Part shown: piece by piece, positions 17,525 to 25,566 of the stretch
Layout: every line of letters begins with the position of its first letter
How positions within the stretch are numbered: the stretch's first letter is position 1
Assembly (NCBI GenBank): GCA_041751425.1
Contig: JBGSXL010000008.1
Location: 1 to 64,000 of the forward strand
Reading direction: 5' to 3'
DNA length: 64,000 bases
From: JAVVEG01 sp041751425
Lineage (GTDB): Bacteria > Pseudomonadota > Gammaproteobacteria > Pseudomonadales > Pseudohongiellaceae
Notes under the pieces: generated by a model
The model's input: only the letters and a program-made list of their open reading frames with translations
The model's database searches: none
Told to the model about the DNA's origin: nothing
Translations under genes and position numbers: made by a program

Positions 17525-18799
17525 GTGCCAATGACAAACATACTCTCCACCTCCATCGCGAACACCCTGAACCAGGATTGCTTCTGCATTACACTGGACA
17601 GGGAAAACCTGAATGCTGCGCTTCTGGCTAATTCGGGAGACACTCTGACCGAAGAGCTGCTGCGTGAGCGCCCTAACCTGTTTTCCAATATTCCGATGTT
17701 CGTTTCAACGTCGTTATATCAACAGATGCACGCGACCGTTCTGGCCGTGGAAGCCGCAGCACGCTTGCCGGAATATCGCGAGCGAGTCCTGGGCTGGGGC
17801 CCCGACATTGCCCGCACAGACTTCGGACCTCATGGCGTATTCATGGGCTATGACTTTCACCTGTCAGCCGACGGTCCACGCCTTATAGAAATCAATACCA
17901 ATGCCGGTGGTGGGTTTCTGAATGCCCGGTTGGCTGCTGCGCAACGGGCATGCTGTGCTGAGGTGGAAGATTTTTTCACTTGTTATGCCCCCGGCACCAA
18001 ATATGATGAGTCATTCTGGAGCATGTTCATGGACGAATGGCAGGCGCAAGGTAAGACGGGGATCCCGTATACTATTGCTATCGTAGATGATGATCCCGCC
18101 TCTCAGTATTTATCGCCCGAATTTGGCCTTGCCCAGAGTTTTTTTGCGACACGCGGTGTGAGCGCGCTAGTCGTGGATGCGGCGGAGCTAAAGTATGAGG
18201 CCGACGAATTGACAGCGAAGGGTCGGAAAATTTCTCTGGTCTATAACCGACTTGTTGACTTCGATTTGAGTGAGACCCGACACGAAGCTTTACGAAAGGC
18301 CTATCTGGATAAGGCAGTAGTGGTGACACCCAACCCTCACTTACACGCATTACTGGCAGACAAACGCAATCTTACCCTGCTATCGGATGTCGATACGCTA
18401 AGCGCATGGGGATTGCCAGAACAGCACAAAGAGGCTATCCGGAATATTTTGCGCACCCAGATCGTGACGCCGGAGCGTGCTGAAGAATTGTGGTCGCAAC
18501 GGAAAAAATTGTTCTTTAAACCGATGGCTGGTTATGGCGGCAAAGCCGTGTACCGGGGAGACAAATTGACCCGTGGGGTGTGGAACGAAATTCTCAAAGG
18601 GGGTTATGTGGCACAGGATTATGCGGCGCCATCCGAGCGCATGATAGAAACCAGCGCAGGAAAGGAGCCACGCAAAGCAGATATTCGTTTGTATGTCTAT
18701 AACGGCAAAGTGTTGCTGACTGCCGCTAGGCTATATCAGGGACAGACCACAAACTTTCGCACCCCGGGCGGGGGTTTTGCTCCAGTGTTCGTAGTTTAA
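17525..18799 (+). CDS. Circularly permuted ATP-grasp-like protein
   Basis: 424 residues from GTG at 17525, or 422 from the ATG at 17531; neither has a clear ribosome binding site. The acidic/Asn metal motif (RLIEINTNAGGG, about 119-130) comes before the Gly-rich loop (KLFFKPMAGYGGKAVYRGD, about 338-356), the reverse of the classical order, as in circularly permuted ATP-grasp proteins related to glutathionylspermidine synthase. The C-terminus DIRLYVYNGKVLLTAARLYQ then TTNFRTPGGGFAPV looks complete. It probably joins a carboxylate to an amine; the substrate is unknown. It stands alone between two copies of a 58-bp palindrome; the stop codon overlaps the second. It is unrelated in layout to the ATP-grasp protein at 6265. 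Confidence 0.85.
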   Translation: MPMTNILSTSIANTLNQDCFCITLDRENLNAALLANSGDTLTEELLRERPNLFSNIPMFVSTSLYQQMHATVLAVEAAARLPEYRERVLGWGPDIARTDFGPHGVFMGYDFHLSADGPRLIEINTNAGGGFLNARLAAAQRACCAEVEDFFTCYAPGTKYDESFWSMFMDEWQAQGKTGIPYTIAIVDDDPASQYLSPEFGLAQSFFATRGVSALVVDAAELKYEADELTAKGRKISLVYNRLVDFDLSETRHEALRKAYLDKAVVVTPNPHLHALLADKRNLTLLSDVDTLSAWGLPEQHKEAIRNILRTQIVTPERAEELWSQRKKLFFKPMAGYGGKAVYRGDKLTRGVWNEILKGGYVAQDYAAPSERMIETSAGKEPRKADIRLYVYNGKVLLTAARLYQGQTTNFRTPGGGFAPVFVV

Positions 18800-18869
18800 T
18801 AAATGGGGTCAGAGTAAATATACAGTACTGTATTTTTACTCTGACCCCAATTATCTGACCCCAATTATC
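18798..18869. repeat. 58-bp palindrome with mixed ends (copy 3)
   Basis: Core identical in layout to the copies at 11057 and 17441. The left end is of the AATAAAT type and the right end of the GATAATT type, so this copy is a hybrid of the other two. CTGACCCCAATTATC is repeated once more at 18855-18869. The left end overlaps the stop codon of the ATP-grasp gene, and the element may act as its terminator. Confidence 0.9.
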
Positions 18870-18884
18870 CTGCGCGTGCGCGCA

Positions 18885-19223
18885 TCAGCCTTTGCGCATA
18901 AACCAGTTCAGGAAGTAGCCAACACCAACTGCTATACCGAGTGCAGTCAGGGGCTTTTCATGTACATAAGCACGGGTGCTCTCCATCATCTGAGCCTGAG
19001 CATCCATCAGCTGCTCACTTTTCCTGTCGATCGCAGCTGCCGCACTGGTGGCTGCGCCAGCGACACTGTCTGCTGCGTTATGCGCACTTCCGGCCACTGA
19101 TTCAACTGCCGGATGTGTTTTTTTCGACGCAGTATCTATGGCATTGTGAACATTATCACTTGCACTATCGACCGAGCGAGAGAACGCTCCTGTTACTCCG
19201 CCGTTTTCAGTATTCTTTTGCAT
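18885..19223 (-). CDS. DUF883/ElaB-YqjD-like membrane-anchored protein
   Basis: 112 residues from the ATG at 19223, which has GAGGA upstream; the open frame back to 19280 lacks such support. A long Ala/Ser/Asp-rich amphipathic helix (about 20-80) leads to YVHEKPLTALGIAVGVGYFLNWFMRKG at the C-terminus (in parts YVHEKPLTALGIAVGVGYFL). This is the ending typical of the ElaB/YqjD family, whose members are inner-membrane tail-anchored and associate with ribosomes in stationary phase. It belongs to a group of small stress-type genes here. Confidence 0.8.
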   Translation of the reverse strand: MQKNTENGGVTGAFSRSVDSASDNVHNAIDTASKKTHPAVESVAGSAHNAADSVAGAATSAAAAIDRKSEQLMDAQAQMMESTRAYVHEKPLTALGIAVGVGYFLNWFMRKG

Positions 19224-19340
19224 GGGAATTCCTCTGCTGTAAATTATCTCCGTAAAATTACGGAGAGATTGCTCGTGCATTGTCTATGTATTTAATTGCA
19301 CAGTCGGTGCGATGGCAGACAAACTTTGTCTGCGCAACCA

Positions 19341-19766
19341 TTAATCATTCCGGCGACTCATACCCTCTGAGTAGTGCTTAGTACCATAGTATGCATGTAT
19401 ATCCTTTCCCCAGCTCTCCTCCGCCATGTTGGGCCAGTTATCCTTGTCGAAACCGGGTGCATTCTTCAGTTTTTCCTTATCTGCGTTCAGTACAAAACAC
19501 TTATTTATTGTATCCAGGCTTAATGCATTCCACGGCACTGCAAAAAGCTTCTCGCCCATCCCGAAGATGCCACCAAAACTCAGCACTACATAAGCTACCT
19601 GTCCGCTGTGCATGTCAAGCATCATGTCCTTGATACCACCCAGGTCATCATCCTGCTTGTTGGTCACCTTGTTACCGACCAGTGAGTCAACACTCATCAG
19701 GCGTGGATTTCCACCGTTGCTGTGTCTGTTAAAATTACTGCCGTTGCTGTTTGTATCGTGATTCAT
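19341..19766 (-). CDS. PRC-barrel domain protein
   Basis: 141 residues from the ATG at 19766, preceded by AGGAG at good spacing; an upstream ATG at 19802 lacks it. After a Asn/Ser-rich N-terminus the PRC-barrel runs from about 23 to 85 (RLMSVDSLVGNKVTNKQDDD, GGIKDMMLDMHSGQVAYVVL, GEKLFAVPWNAL). The C-terminal tail contains KDNWPNMAEESWG and YYGTKHY, commonly seen in small stress-induced PRC-barrel proteins near hemerythrin and CsbD/DUF883 genes. The function is not established. Confidence 0.88.
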   Translation of the reverse strand: MNHDTNSNGSNFNRHSNGGNPRLMSVDSLVGNKVTNKQDDDLGGIKDMMLDMHSGQVAYVVLSFGGIFGMGEKLFAVPWNALSLDTINKCFVLNADKEKLKNAPGFDKDNWPNMAEESWGKDIHAYYGTKHYSEGMSRRND

Positions 19767-20050
19767 GATCAGCTCCTGATAATTAAAGGTTGCCGTAGTC
19801 ATTACTGGCGATGAAATGAGCCAATACTTAAATCTACAGTAGCTGGAAGATACCCTATATGTGAGCTCTTAGGAGTGAATAATTGGCTTTGTTACATGAT
19901 TGATTGGGCCCTAATGGTGATTGTAAAAATATTAAACTCCCGAATGCGTATAAGCGCGATAACGCACGGTAAACGCGACCATGATTTGGCAATGTCGTTA
20001 CAGAACTCGAAACTTACTTCGAATGCAAATTCTGGAAGGTCGGGGGAAAA

Positions 20051-20923
20051 ATGCATACTGCTAATGATCACACTGCAGGAGTTTCGTGGGGTGCCATTAT
20101 CGCTGGCGCCGCTTGTGCAGCGGCTCTGTCTTTCATATTGCTGATACTCGGATTCGGACTGGGCTTGTCTGCAGTGTCGCCATGGTCCAACACGGGTGCC
20201 AGTCTGGCGGCAATAGGCATCTCCAGCATAATCTGGGTTGCATTCACACAGATAGCCGCATCCGGCCTGGGCGGTTACATCGCAGGTCGCCTGCGGGTTC
20301 GTTGGGTTGATGTCGACACTGATGAAGTATATTTTCGCGACACTGCGCACGGTTTAATCGCGTGGTCAATTGCCACTTTGGCTGCAGCCATACTACTCAC
20401 CTCTACCATAACTACAGTACTCGGTGGCGGCCTGAAGATGGGCGCAGAAATCGCTGGGAGCGCCGCTGAAGGCGCAGCAGAAATGGTGCCTGGCGTGGCC
20501 TCGGCAGCAGACAGTTATTTCAGTGACGCGCTATTGCGAACACAATCTACTACAGCTATGGACTCTGCAGACGACAATGTGCGCGCGGAACTTACCACGA
20601 TTCTTTTACATAGCCTTGGCACAGGCGAGTTGAGCACAGAGGACAGCCAGTACCTTGCCAGCGTTGTCAGTAGACATACCGGACTGCGACAGGATCAGGC
20701 GCAAAACCGAGTAACACAGATATTCGAAGACGCCCAGCAAGCTGCTATTGCAGGAGAAGAAGCGGCAAGAGAAGCAGCTGATGACGCCCGCGAGGCAGCC
20801 GCTGCTTCAGCGCTATGGATGTTTGTCGCTCTATTATGCGGAGCGTTCTTTGCAAGCCTGTTAGCAATGCTTGGTGGCAGGCAGCGTGATGCTATTACTT
20901 TCAACGAATACAGACCATCATAG
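20051..20923 (+). CDS. Integral membrane protein of unknown function
   Basis: 290 residues. Hydrophobic segments lie at about 11-42, 53-80 (with the Gly-rich GLGGYIAGRLR), 103-127 and 255-276. The middle (about 130-250) is Ala/Glu-rich and probably helical, including EEAAREAADDAREAAAAS. Proteins of this layout are widespread in proteobacteria as hypothetical membrane proteins. GGGGGA stands seven bases before the ATG. It sits between the PRC-barrel gene and a hemerythrin gene, suggesting an envelope stress role. Confidence 0.8.
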   Translation: MHTANDHTAGVSWGAIIAGAACAAALSFILLILGFGLGLSAVSPWSNTGASLAAIGISSIIWVAFTQIAASGLGGYIAGRLRVRWVDVDTDEVYFRDTAHGLIAWSIATLAAAILLTSTITTVLGGGLKMGAEIAGSAAEGAAEMVPGVASAADSYFSDALLRTQSTTAMDSADDNVRAELTTILLHSLGTGELSTEDSQYLASVVSRHTGLRQDQAQNRVTQIFEDAQQAAIAGEEAAREAADDAREAAAASALWMFVALLCGAFFASLLAMLGGRQRDAITFNEYRPS

Positions 20924-21011
20924 CTGATCCTATAGCAATTCAAGACAACATCATCGGATTCAAACTTCGTTGTTAACGATAGATTTTAATGCAGGTCTTC
21001 AGGAGATTTTC

Positions 21012-21083
21012 ATGCGCTCACTATTATTACTTTTTCTCGGCATACCCATACCATTGATCATCCTCATTGCAATACTGCTTTAA
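21012..21083 (+). CDS. 23-residue hydrophobic membrane peptide
   Basis: ATG at 21012 with AGGAGA eight bases upstream, stop TAA at 21081-21083. The product is MRSLLLLFLGIPIPLIILI followed by AILL: one charged residue, then a single membrane segment with a central PIP. I recall very similar micro-proteins annotated as hypothetical in many proteobacteria. It lies between the membrane-protein gene and the hemerythrin gene, 54 bases before the latter, and is likely co-transcribed. Confidence 0.65.
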   Translation: MRSLLLLFLGIPIPLIILIAILL

Positions 21084-21136
21084 CATTTTCTCCACTAACT
21101 TCTCCATAACTTCTCCATCATTATCAGGTACCCATC

Positions 21137-21619
21137 ATGACAACGAATGCTGCAAAAACCAAATATTCAGACGCGTCTTCATTCAAGGATGCTATCGCTG
21201 CATTAAAAAGTGATCATCGTGCTGTAGAAAAAGCGTTTAAAGAATACGAGAAGATTCCTGAAGGGGAACACGCCCGCAAGAAGAAGCTGGCTGATCATAT
21301 CTGTGATGAACTGCTTGTACATATGACGGTGGAAGAAGAAATTTTCTATCCAGACATCAAAGAAAACGTGCAAGACGCCGAAGATATTGTGAATGAGGGT
21401 ATTGTCGAGCACGCGGGTGCGAAAATGCTGATCAAACAGATTCAGGGCATGAAAGGCGATGAAGAGCTGTTTGATACCAAGGTGAAGGTTCTGTCCGAAC
21501 AGATTGAACATCACGTTAAGGAAGAAGAGGAAGAAATGTTTCCTAAGGTGGAAAAATCCAAACTGAATATCAAAGACCTTGGCACGCAAATCGCTATGCG
21601 AAAAAAGCAATTGGAGTAA
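21137..21619 (+). CDS. Hemerythrin HHE domain protein
   Basis: 160 residues, cytoplasmic, four-helix bundle. Candidate di-iron ligands are H27 (SDHRAVEK), H54, H62 and E66 (HICDELLVHMTVEEEIFYP), H92, H125 or H126 and E130 (EQIEHHVKEEEEEMFP). Such proteins bind oxygen or nitric oxide, or protect against oxidative or nitrosative stress. The rest is Lys/Glu-rich. A following C-terminal segment (SKLNIKDLGTQIAMRKKQLE) is typical of this subgroup. Confidence 0.92.
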   Translation: MTTNAAKTKYSDASSFKDAIAALKSDHRAVEKAFKEYEKIPEGEHARKKKLADHICDELLVHMTVEEEIFYPDIKENVQDAEDIVNEGIVEHAGAKMLIKQIQGMKGDEELFDTKVKVLSEQIEHHVKEEEEEMFPKVEKSKLNIKDLGTQIAMRKKQLE

Positions 21620-21709
21620 CCAGCCGGCTTCTCCACATGACCTGAACCAGGATTGCTGAGGGCACGGATTGCCGTCACTTCCCTATTCCCTATGCTCTCT
21701 TTCTCACCG

Positions 21710-22774
21710 TCACTTTCTCAACCCCACCCGAACCTCTCTCGTCACCCCACAAAATCGCGGTCGCTCATAAAGAAACATTAACCAGGTTTCCTTGATGGCG
21801 CGATGGAACAGCAGCGGAAGCGCTACCGCAAATAGAGTGATCAACGCGCTGGCAGTTCCCACATCAGAGATCAAACCGGTCACTGCCAACAGTTTTATTC
21901 CCACTTTCATCGGCAGGAAAAAGCTCAGATAGATAACAATGGAATTGGCACCACAATAGCGTAACCAGCGCGACCATGACTGCATAGCCAACAGGCTACC
22001 AGCTGCCACAATGGCGGCCGCCCCCGCGAAGCCCAGCAAAAGACTGACACCTGGCAACATATCACTGCCATTTCTGGTGAACAGCCAGTTCACCAGCCCC
22101 CAAACCAGCAAACCTGCCAAAGCCATGCGGGGCCATGACGGCACTTGTCGCGCAAATGCAAATATCCAGGGCGCGACAGCATAGCCTGCAAAGAAGTACA
22201 CATAGCGATCGAAGAAGCGATTCGCAACACTCCAGTCCGTGTCAATCCACCCTAACGCAAAGGCAATCTGCAGGCAGCCGGCCAGCACCAATATCAGGAG
22301 TTTCGGTGCACGTCTGAGCGCTCTGGTCACCATGTAGAAAATCGCCAGCATATGCACGAACCACAGCGTGTTGATGGGATCAATCCACGCCATGAGAAAC
22401 GCGTAAGCAAAGTTCGCCGGATTTTCCAGCAAGAGGTTAGCCTCGGTAATCGACAACTGAATTGTCAGCCAGATCAAATAGAAGTAAAGGAAGTGGACGA
22501 ACTTGCGATCGACGTATTCCCGCAGCGGACTGTTGATGGAAAGGGAAAGAAAAATGCCTGCCAGAAGAAAGAAATCCGGCATCCGAAAAGGTCGCGCGAA
22601 AGCTACTACATGGTGCAACCAACCTTCACTGCCAGCGGCAGATGCGTAATCGAAGGTCACATGCATCATGACAACCATGATGATACATATACCCTTGGCA
22701 TAGTCGACCCATGCCACTCTGCCTGCATTTACATCAACTGCCTTCGCCGCCCCTGGTACCACAACAGCGTTCAT
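21710..22774 (-). CDS. Acyltransferase family 3 membrane protein
   Basis: 354 residues from the ATG at 22774, chosen because GGGGGA stands upstream; the frame is open to 22822. About ten membrane segments. The start of the family is clear: RVAWVDYAKGICIIMVVMMH, with the conserved H at the end of the first helix, then PFRMPDFFLLAGIFLS, the family R and F-F-L-x-G segment. These enzymes O-acylate extracellular or periplasmic glycans. It lies next to, but on the opposite strand from, the exopolysaccharide locus, so acylation of that polymer is a reasonable but unproven guess. Confidence 0.88.
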   Translation of the reverse strand: MNAVVVPGAAKAVDVNAGRVAWVDYAKGICIIMVVMMHVTFDYASAAGSEGWLHHVVAFARPFRMPDFFLLAGIFLSLSINSPLREYVDRKFVHFLYFYLIWLTIQLSITEANLLLENPANFAYAFLMAWIDPINTLWFVHMLAIFYMVTRALRRAPKLLILVLAGCLQIAFALGWIDTDWSVANRFFDRYVYFFAGYAVAPWIFAFARQVPSWPRMALAGLLVWGLVNWLFTRNGSDMLPGVSLLLGFAGAAAIVAAGSLLAMQSWSRWLRYCGANSIVIYLSFFLPMKVGIKLLAVTGLISDVGTASALITLFAVALPLLFHRAIKETWLMFLYERPRFCGVTREVRVGLRK

Positions 22775-22853
22775 TCTGAAGTCCCCCCGCGGCAAGCTGA
22801 ATAATGTACTGAGCCTAATCAAAGAAACTGCCTCTGGCTATCAGGGGTTAACC

Positions 22854-23021
22854 CTATACGCCCTGAGCAGCCTGCATTGACAATCGGTTTACGCGCCTTT
22901 TACATTCACGAAGTATTTCCTTGTTAGGGGTCTTTATCCGCTCGAATTCAGGGTATTCACGCATCGCGTAATACAGCGCGTATTCTCTATGATAGCCACC
23001 TCGAAAGAATTCAATATGCAT
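22854..23021 (-). CDS. Possible 55-residue protein of unknown function
   Basis: ATG at 23021 with AGGGTGG close upstream, stop at 22854. The product begins MHIEFFRGGYHREYALYYAM and continues with charged, protein-like sequence (REYPEFERIKTPNKEILREC). Composition is more natural than in the shadow frames nearby, but I recognise no family. It lies opposite the leader of the antiterminator gene. It may be chance. Confidence 0.2.
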   Translation of the reverse strand: MHIEFFRGGYHREYALYYAMREYPEFERIKTPNKEILRECKRRVNRLSMQAAQGV

Positions 23022-23050
23022 CCACCCTGTGATGCGGAAGGGGCGAAGCC

Positions 23051-23608
23051 TTGCAGACTGTTTCATATGATTATCACAACACACGCCATGACAATGGCGC
23101 GCCTGCACAACCAAGTTGGCATGTGCTCTGGACACACAGCAATCATGAGCGCGCCGTGTATGAGGAATTGAGCGCAAAAGGCTATGAACTGTTCTTCGCG
23201 AGCATGGATCAGTGGGTTGCAGACAAGAAAGGCAAACATGTAGTGCGCGTGCCCATGTTTCGCAGCTATCTGTTTATCCGCCATGCCATTGGAAAGTATG
23301 ACTATATCGATATCAGCAATACCAAAGGCATAGTGCGTATCCTGGGAGATCGCTGGGATAAGCTGGCCAGCATCCCTGATCAGGAAATCAATGACATCAG
23401 GAAGCTCTGCTCCTGTAATTCACCCGTGACCAGTCACTCCTATCTGAGCCAGGGCGACAAGGTGCGAATGACACGGGGCAGTTTGAAGAACACGCAAGGC
23501 ATATTAGTAAGAAATGATCAACACACCGGACTGCTGGTTGTATCCGTTTCGTTGCTTAACCGCAGCGTGGCAGTGGAAGTCAATTGTACAGATGTGGTGC
23601 CCCTATGA
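23051..23608 (+). CDS. NusG-family (RfaH/UpxY-like) transcription antiterminator
   Basis: 185 residues. The NGN domain starts at WHVLWTHSNHERAVYEELSA (about 23-42) and includes VPMFRSYLFIRHAIGKYDY, the equivalent of the PLFPGYVF segment of NusG. A C-terminal KOW-like domain (GDKVRMTRGSLKNTQGILV, about 132-150) follows. The start is TTG at 23051 with AAGGGG upstream; an in-frame stop (23030-23032) blocks anything longer. Such paralogues load on RNA polymerase early in long polysaccharide operons and suppress termination. Its place as the first gene of a 27.8-kb same-strand locus, with its stop overlapping the next start, fits exactly that role. Confidence 0.9.
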   Translation: MQTVSYDYHNTRHDNGAPAQPSWHVLWTHSNHERAVYEELSAKGYELFFASMDQWVADKKGKHVVRVPMFRSYLFIRHAIGKYDYIDISNTKGIVRILGDRWDKLASIPDQEINDIRKLCSCNSPVTSHSYLSQGDKVRMTRGSLKNTQGILVRNDQHTGLLVVSVSLLNRSVAVEVNCTDVVPL

Positions 23609-24771
23609 TTATCAGGCCGACACAATTTAAACTAGCCAGCGGACTCATCGCCGCAGCAATTCTGGCATCCTCCGCAGAAGCAGCGCCCTACATTGTTCCT
23701 ACTTTCGTGGCAGCAGTACTGGCAGATGACAACATTCTCATCAGCAGTGTGGATCGCCGCAAGGATGTGATCACCCGCTTAAGTCCAGGATTGGAAATTG
23801 GCACTGAATCCGAGCGCATAATATTCAATGCTCGCTATAGCCAGGACATAGAAAAATATAAAGACAACCCCGAGCTGGATTCCAACGAGATGCGTCGCAA
23901 TCTGGATAGTGAGTACCTGTTCCGGCTCAACGAACGCATACTGTTGTCAGTGAATGCCAATTACACAGAGTCCCGTTTCCCCTCCGAGTTGAATGTCAGT
24001 ACAGGTGCCGGAGAAGGCCGAATAGAAGGTGAACGTACGGAAATCAATCCGGCACTCAACTATCGCTTCAGTGCAACCTCCAGCGGTCAATTGGACTATC
24101 TCCACGCACGTGACCGGCTGGCAAATGGTGTCGAAAACGATACCAACGCAATCAATGCGGAGTACGAAAACGAGCTTTCCAGCAATACACAGATGCTCTA
24201 CGGCTATACCTACTCGCATTTCAACTTCGACAACCCCGAGATAGGTGTCTTTGATCTGACTGATTTCGTGCATGCACCAAGAGTTGGGTTTTTACATAAT
24301 TTCAGCCCGTTCACCAGTCTCACCGCACAGATCGGACCCAGCTTCAGCAAGGATGATGTGGGAGTGAATTTCTCCGTGGAAGTCGACCGGCGTTATAGCT
24401 CGGGGCGATTCGCAATCGGTTACAACCGCAGTGCAGGCAGCCTGATTGGCGAAACCGGACTGGTCGAACTAAACGCCTTGAACGCAACGCTTACTCATGA
24501 TTTCAGCAACAGTTTTGCAGTCAGCGCAGGTGCCAGTCTGGGTCAGGTAAATCGCGATGACGATCGTTTCTCTGATGATCGCATCGTCCGCGCCACGCTC
24601 AGTGCAATCTACAGGGTGAACGCCTACGCATCCGTAACAGCATCATACAGTTTCAGTGAACAGCGCGTTGGTGGGGCGTCGGGAACCGACAACATTCCGC
24701 GTAATGTCGCCATGCTGGCATTAACACTTACTTATCCGCGCCGCTCAACGCCAGTGACTTTTAATCGCTGA
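23605..24771 (+). CDS. Outer-membrane beta-barrel protein of the exopolysaccharide locus
   Basis: 388 residues from the ATG at 23605, which overlaps the antiterminator stop (ATGA). Signal peptide about 1-24 (ending SSAEA). The rest consists of alternating strands with aromatic and polar residues (ARYSQDIEKYKDN, SVNANYTESRFPSEL, LNYRFSATSSGQLDYLHARD, TASYSFSEQRVGG), ending LTLTYPRR in a barrel-like way. It resembles the outer-membrane beta-barrel proteins found in exosortase-type EPS loci. It is likely a secretion or assembly partner of the polysaccharide exporter downstream, without known mechanism. Confidence 0.85.
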   Translation: MIIRPTQFKLASGLIAAAILASSAEAAPYIVPTFVAAVLADDNILISSVDRRKDVITRLSPGLEIGTESERIIFNARYSQDIEKYKDNPELDSNEMRRNLDSEYLFRLNERILLSVNANYTESRFPSELNVSTGAGEGRIEGERTEINPALNYRFSATSSGQLDYLHARDRLANGVENDTNAINAEYENELSSNTQMLYGYTYSHFNFDNPEIGVFDLTDFVHAPRVGFLHNFSPFTSLTAQIGPSFSKDDVGVNFSVEVDRRYSSGRFAIGYNRSAGSLIGETGLVELNALNATLTHDFSNSFAVSAGASLGQVNRDDDRFSDDRIVRATLSAIYRVNAYASVTASYSFSEQRVGGASGTDNIPRNVAMLALTLTYPRRSTPVTFNR

Positions 24772-24827
24772 TTCCGAATCACGAGCGCAAGTCAGTCAAC
24801 CCAGGATTAAAATTCTCGGAGAAATTC

Positions 24828-25436
24828 ATGTCCGTAGTAAAAACGTTTATCTCATGCTTCCTGTTAACAGCAGTCATTTTCTCTATGGGTTGTGTTGCGT
24901 CGACAGGCAGTTCGTCTCCATTCACTGCAGTGGAAGAAACGCCTTTCACCGAATATCGCATTGGTCCCTCCGACATACTGACAATTACTGTATGGCAACA
25001 ACCTGAGTTGAGTCGCACAGTAACGGTCCGGCCAGATGGATACATATCCTATCCACTGCTTGGCGAAATAATGGTTGCGTCAATGACGCCGTTGCAATTA
25101 CGGGATCTTATTGCTGAAAGACTTAAGGACTACGTTCTCATCATGCTCAGTGAGGTCACTGTAGGTGTCGATGAAATCCACAGTTACACCGTCTCAGTTA
25201 TGGGTGAGGTCAACGAACCTGGTCGTTTCAGTTTTCAGAACCAGGTAACAATCATTGATGTGCTTGCACAGGCCGGCGGTTTCACTCCGTTTGCCTCCAA
25301 ATCGAATGTAGTGATTCTGCGCAAGGTCAACGGTGTTACACAACGCATTCCGTTTGATTACAGGCGCGTCGAGCTGGGTCGTTCGACCCCGGCGGAAATG
25401 ACAGTATATCCGGGCGACATCATTGTAGTGCGATGA
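24828..25436 (+). CDS. Wza-like polysaccharide export lipoprotein (short form)
   Basis: 202 residues. The lipobox FSMGC puts the lipidated Cys at residue 22. The Poly_export domain runs about 42-115 (YRIGPSDILTITVWQQPELS) and one SLBB domain about 118-170 (SVMGEVNEPGRFSF, LAQAGGFTPFASKSNVVILR). It lacks the extra SLBB repeat and the C-terminal membrane helix of E. coli Wza (about 380 residues), as is usual in short exporters of EPS loci. It should form the periplasmic/outer-membrane conduit, perhaps together with the barrel protein upstream. CGGAGA precedes the ATG. Confidence 0.93.
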   Translation: MSVVKTFISCFLLTAVIFSMGCVASTGSSSPFTAVEETPFTEYRIGPSDILTITVWQQPELSRTVTVRPDGYISYPLLGEIMVASMTPLQLRDLIAERLKDYVLIMLSEVTVGVDEIHSYTVSVMGEVNEPGRFSFQNQVTIIDVLAQAGGFTPFASKSNVVILRKVNGVTQRIPFDYRRVELGRSTPAEMTVYPGDIIVVR

Positions 25437-25566
25437 CAAGCCATGCATTGAAACTGTTCATACCTGACAGGCTATTTGTTTTTACCAATCGTTGCTAACG
25501 AACTGCTTATTTCTAACAAACTATTTATTACCAACCAAATGTACAGGTGAGATCTTGATAGAGAAC

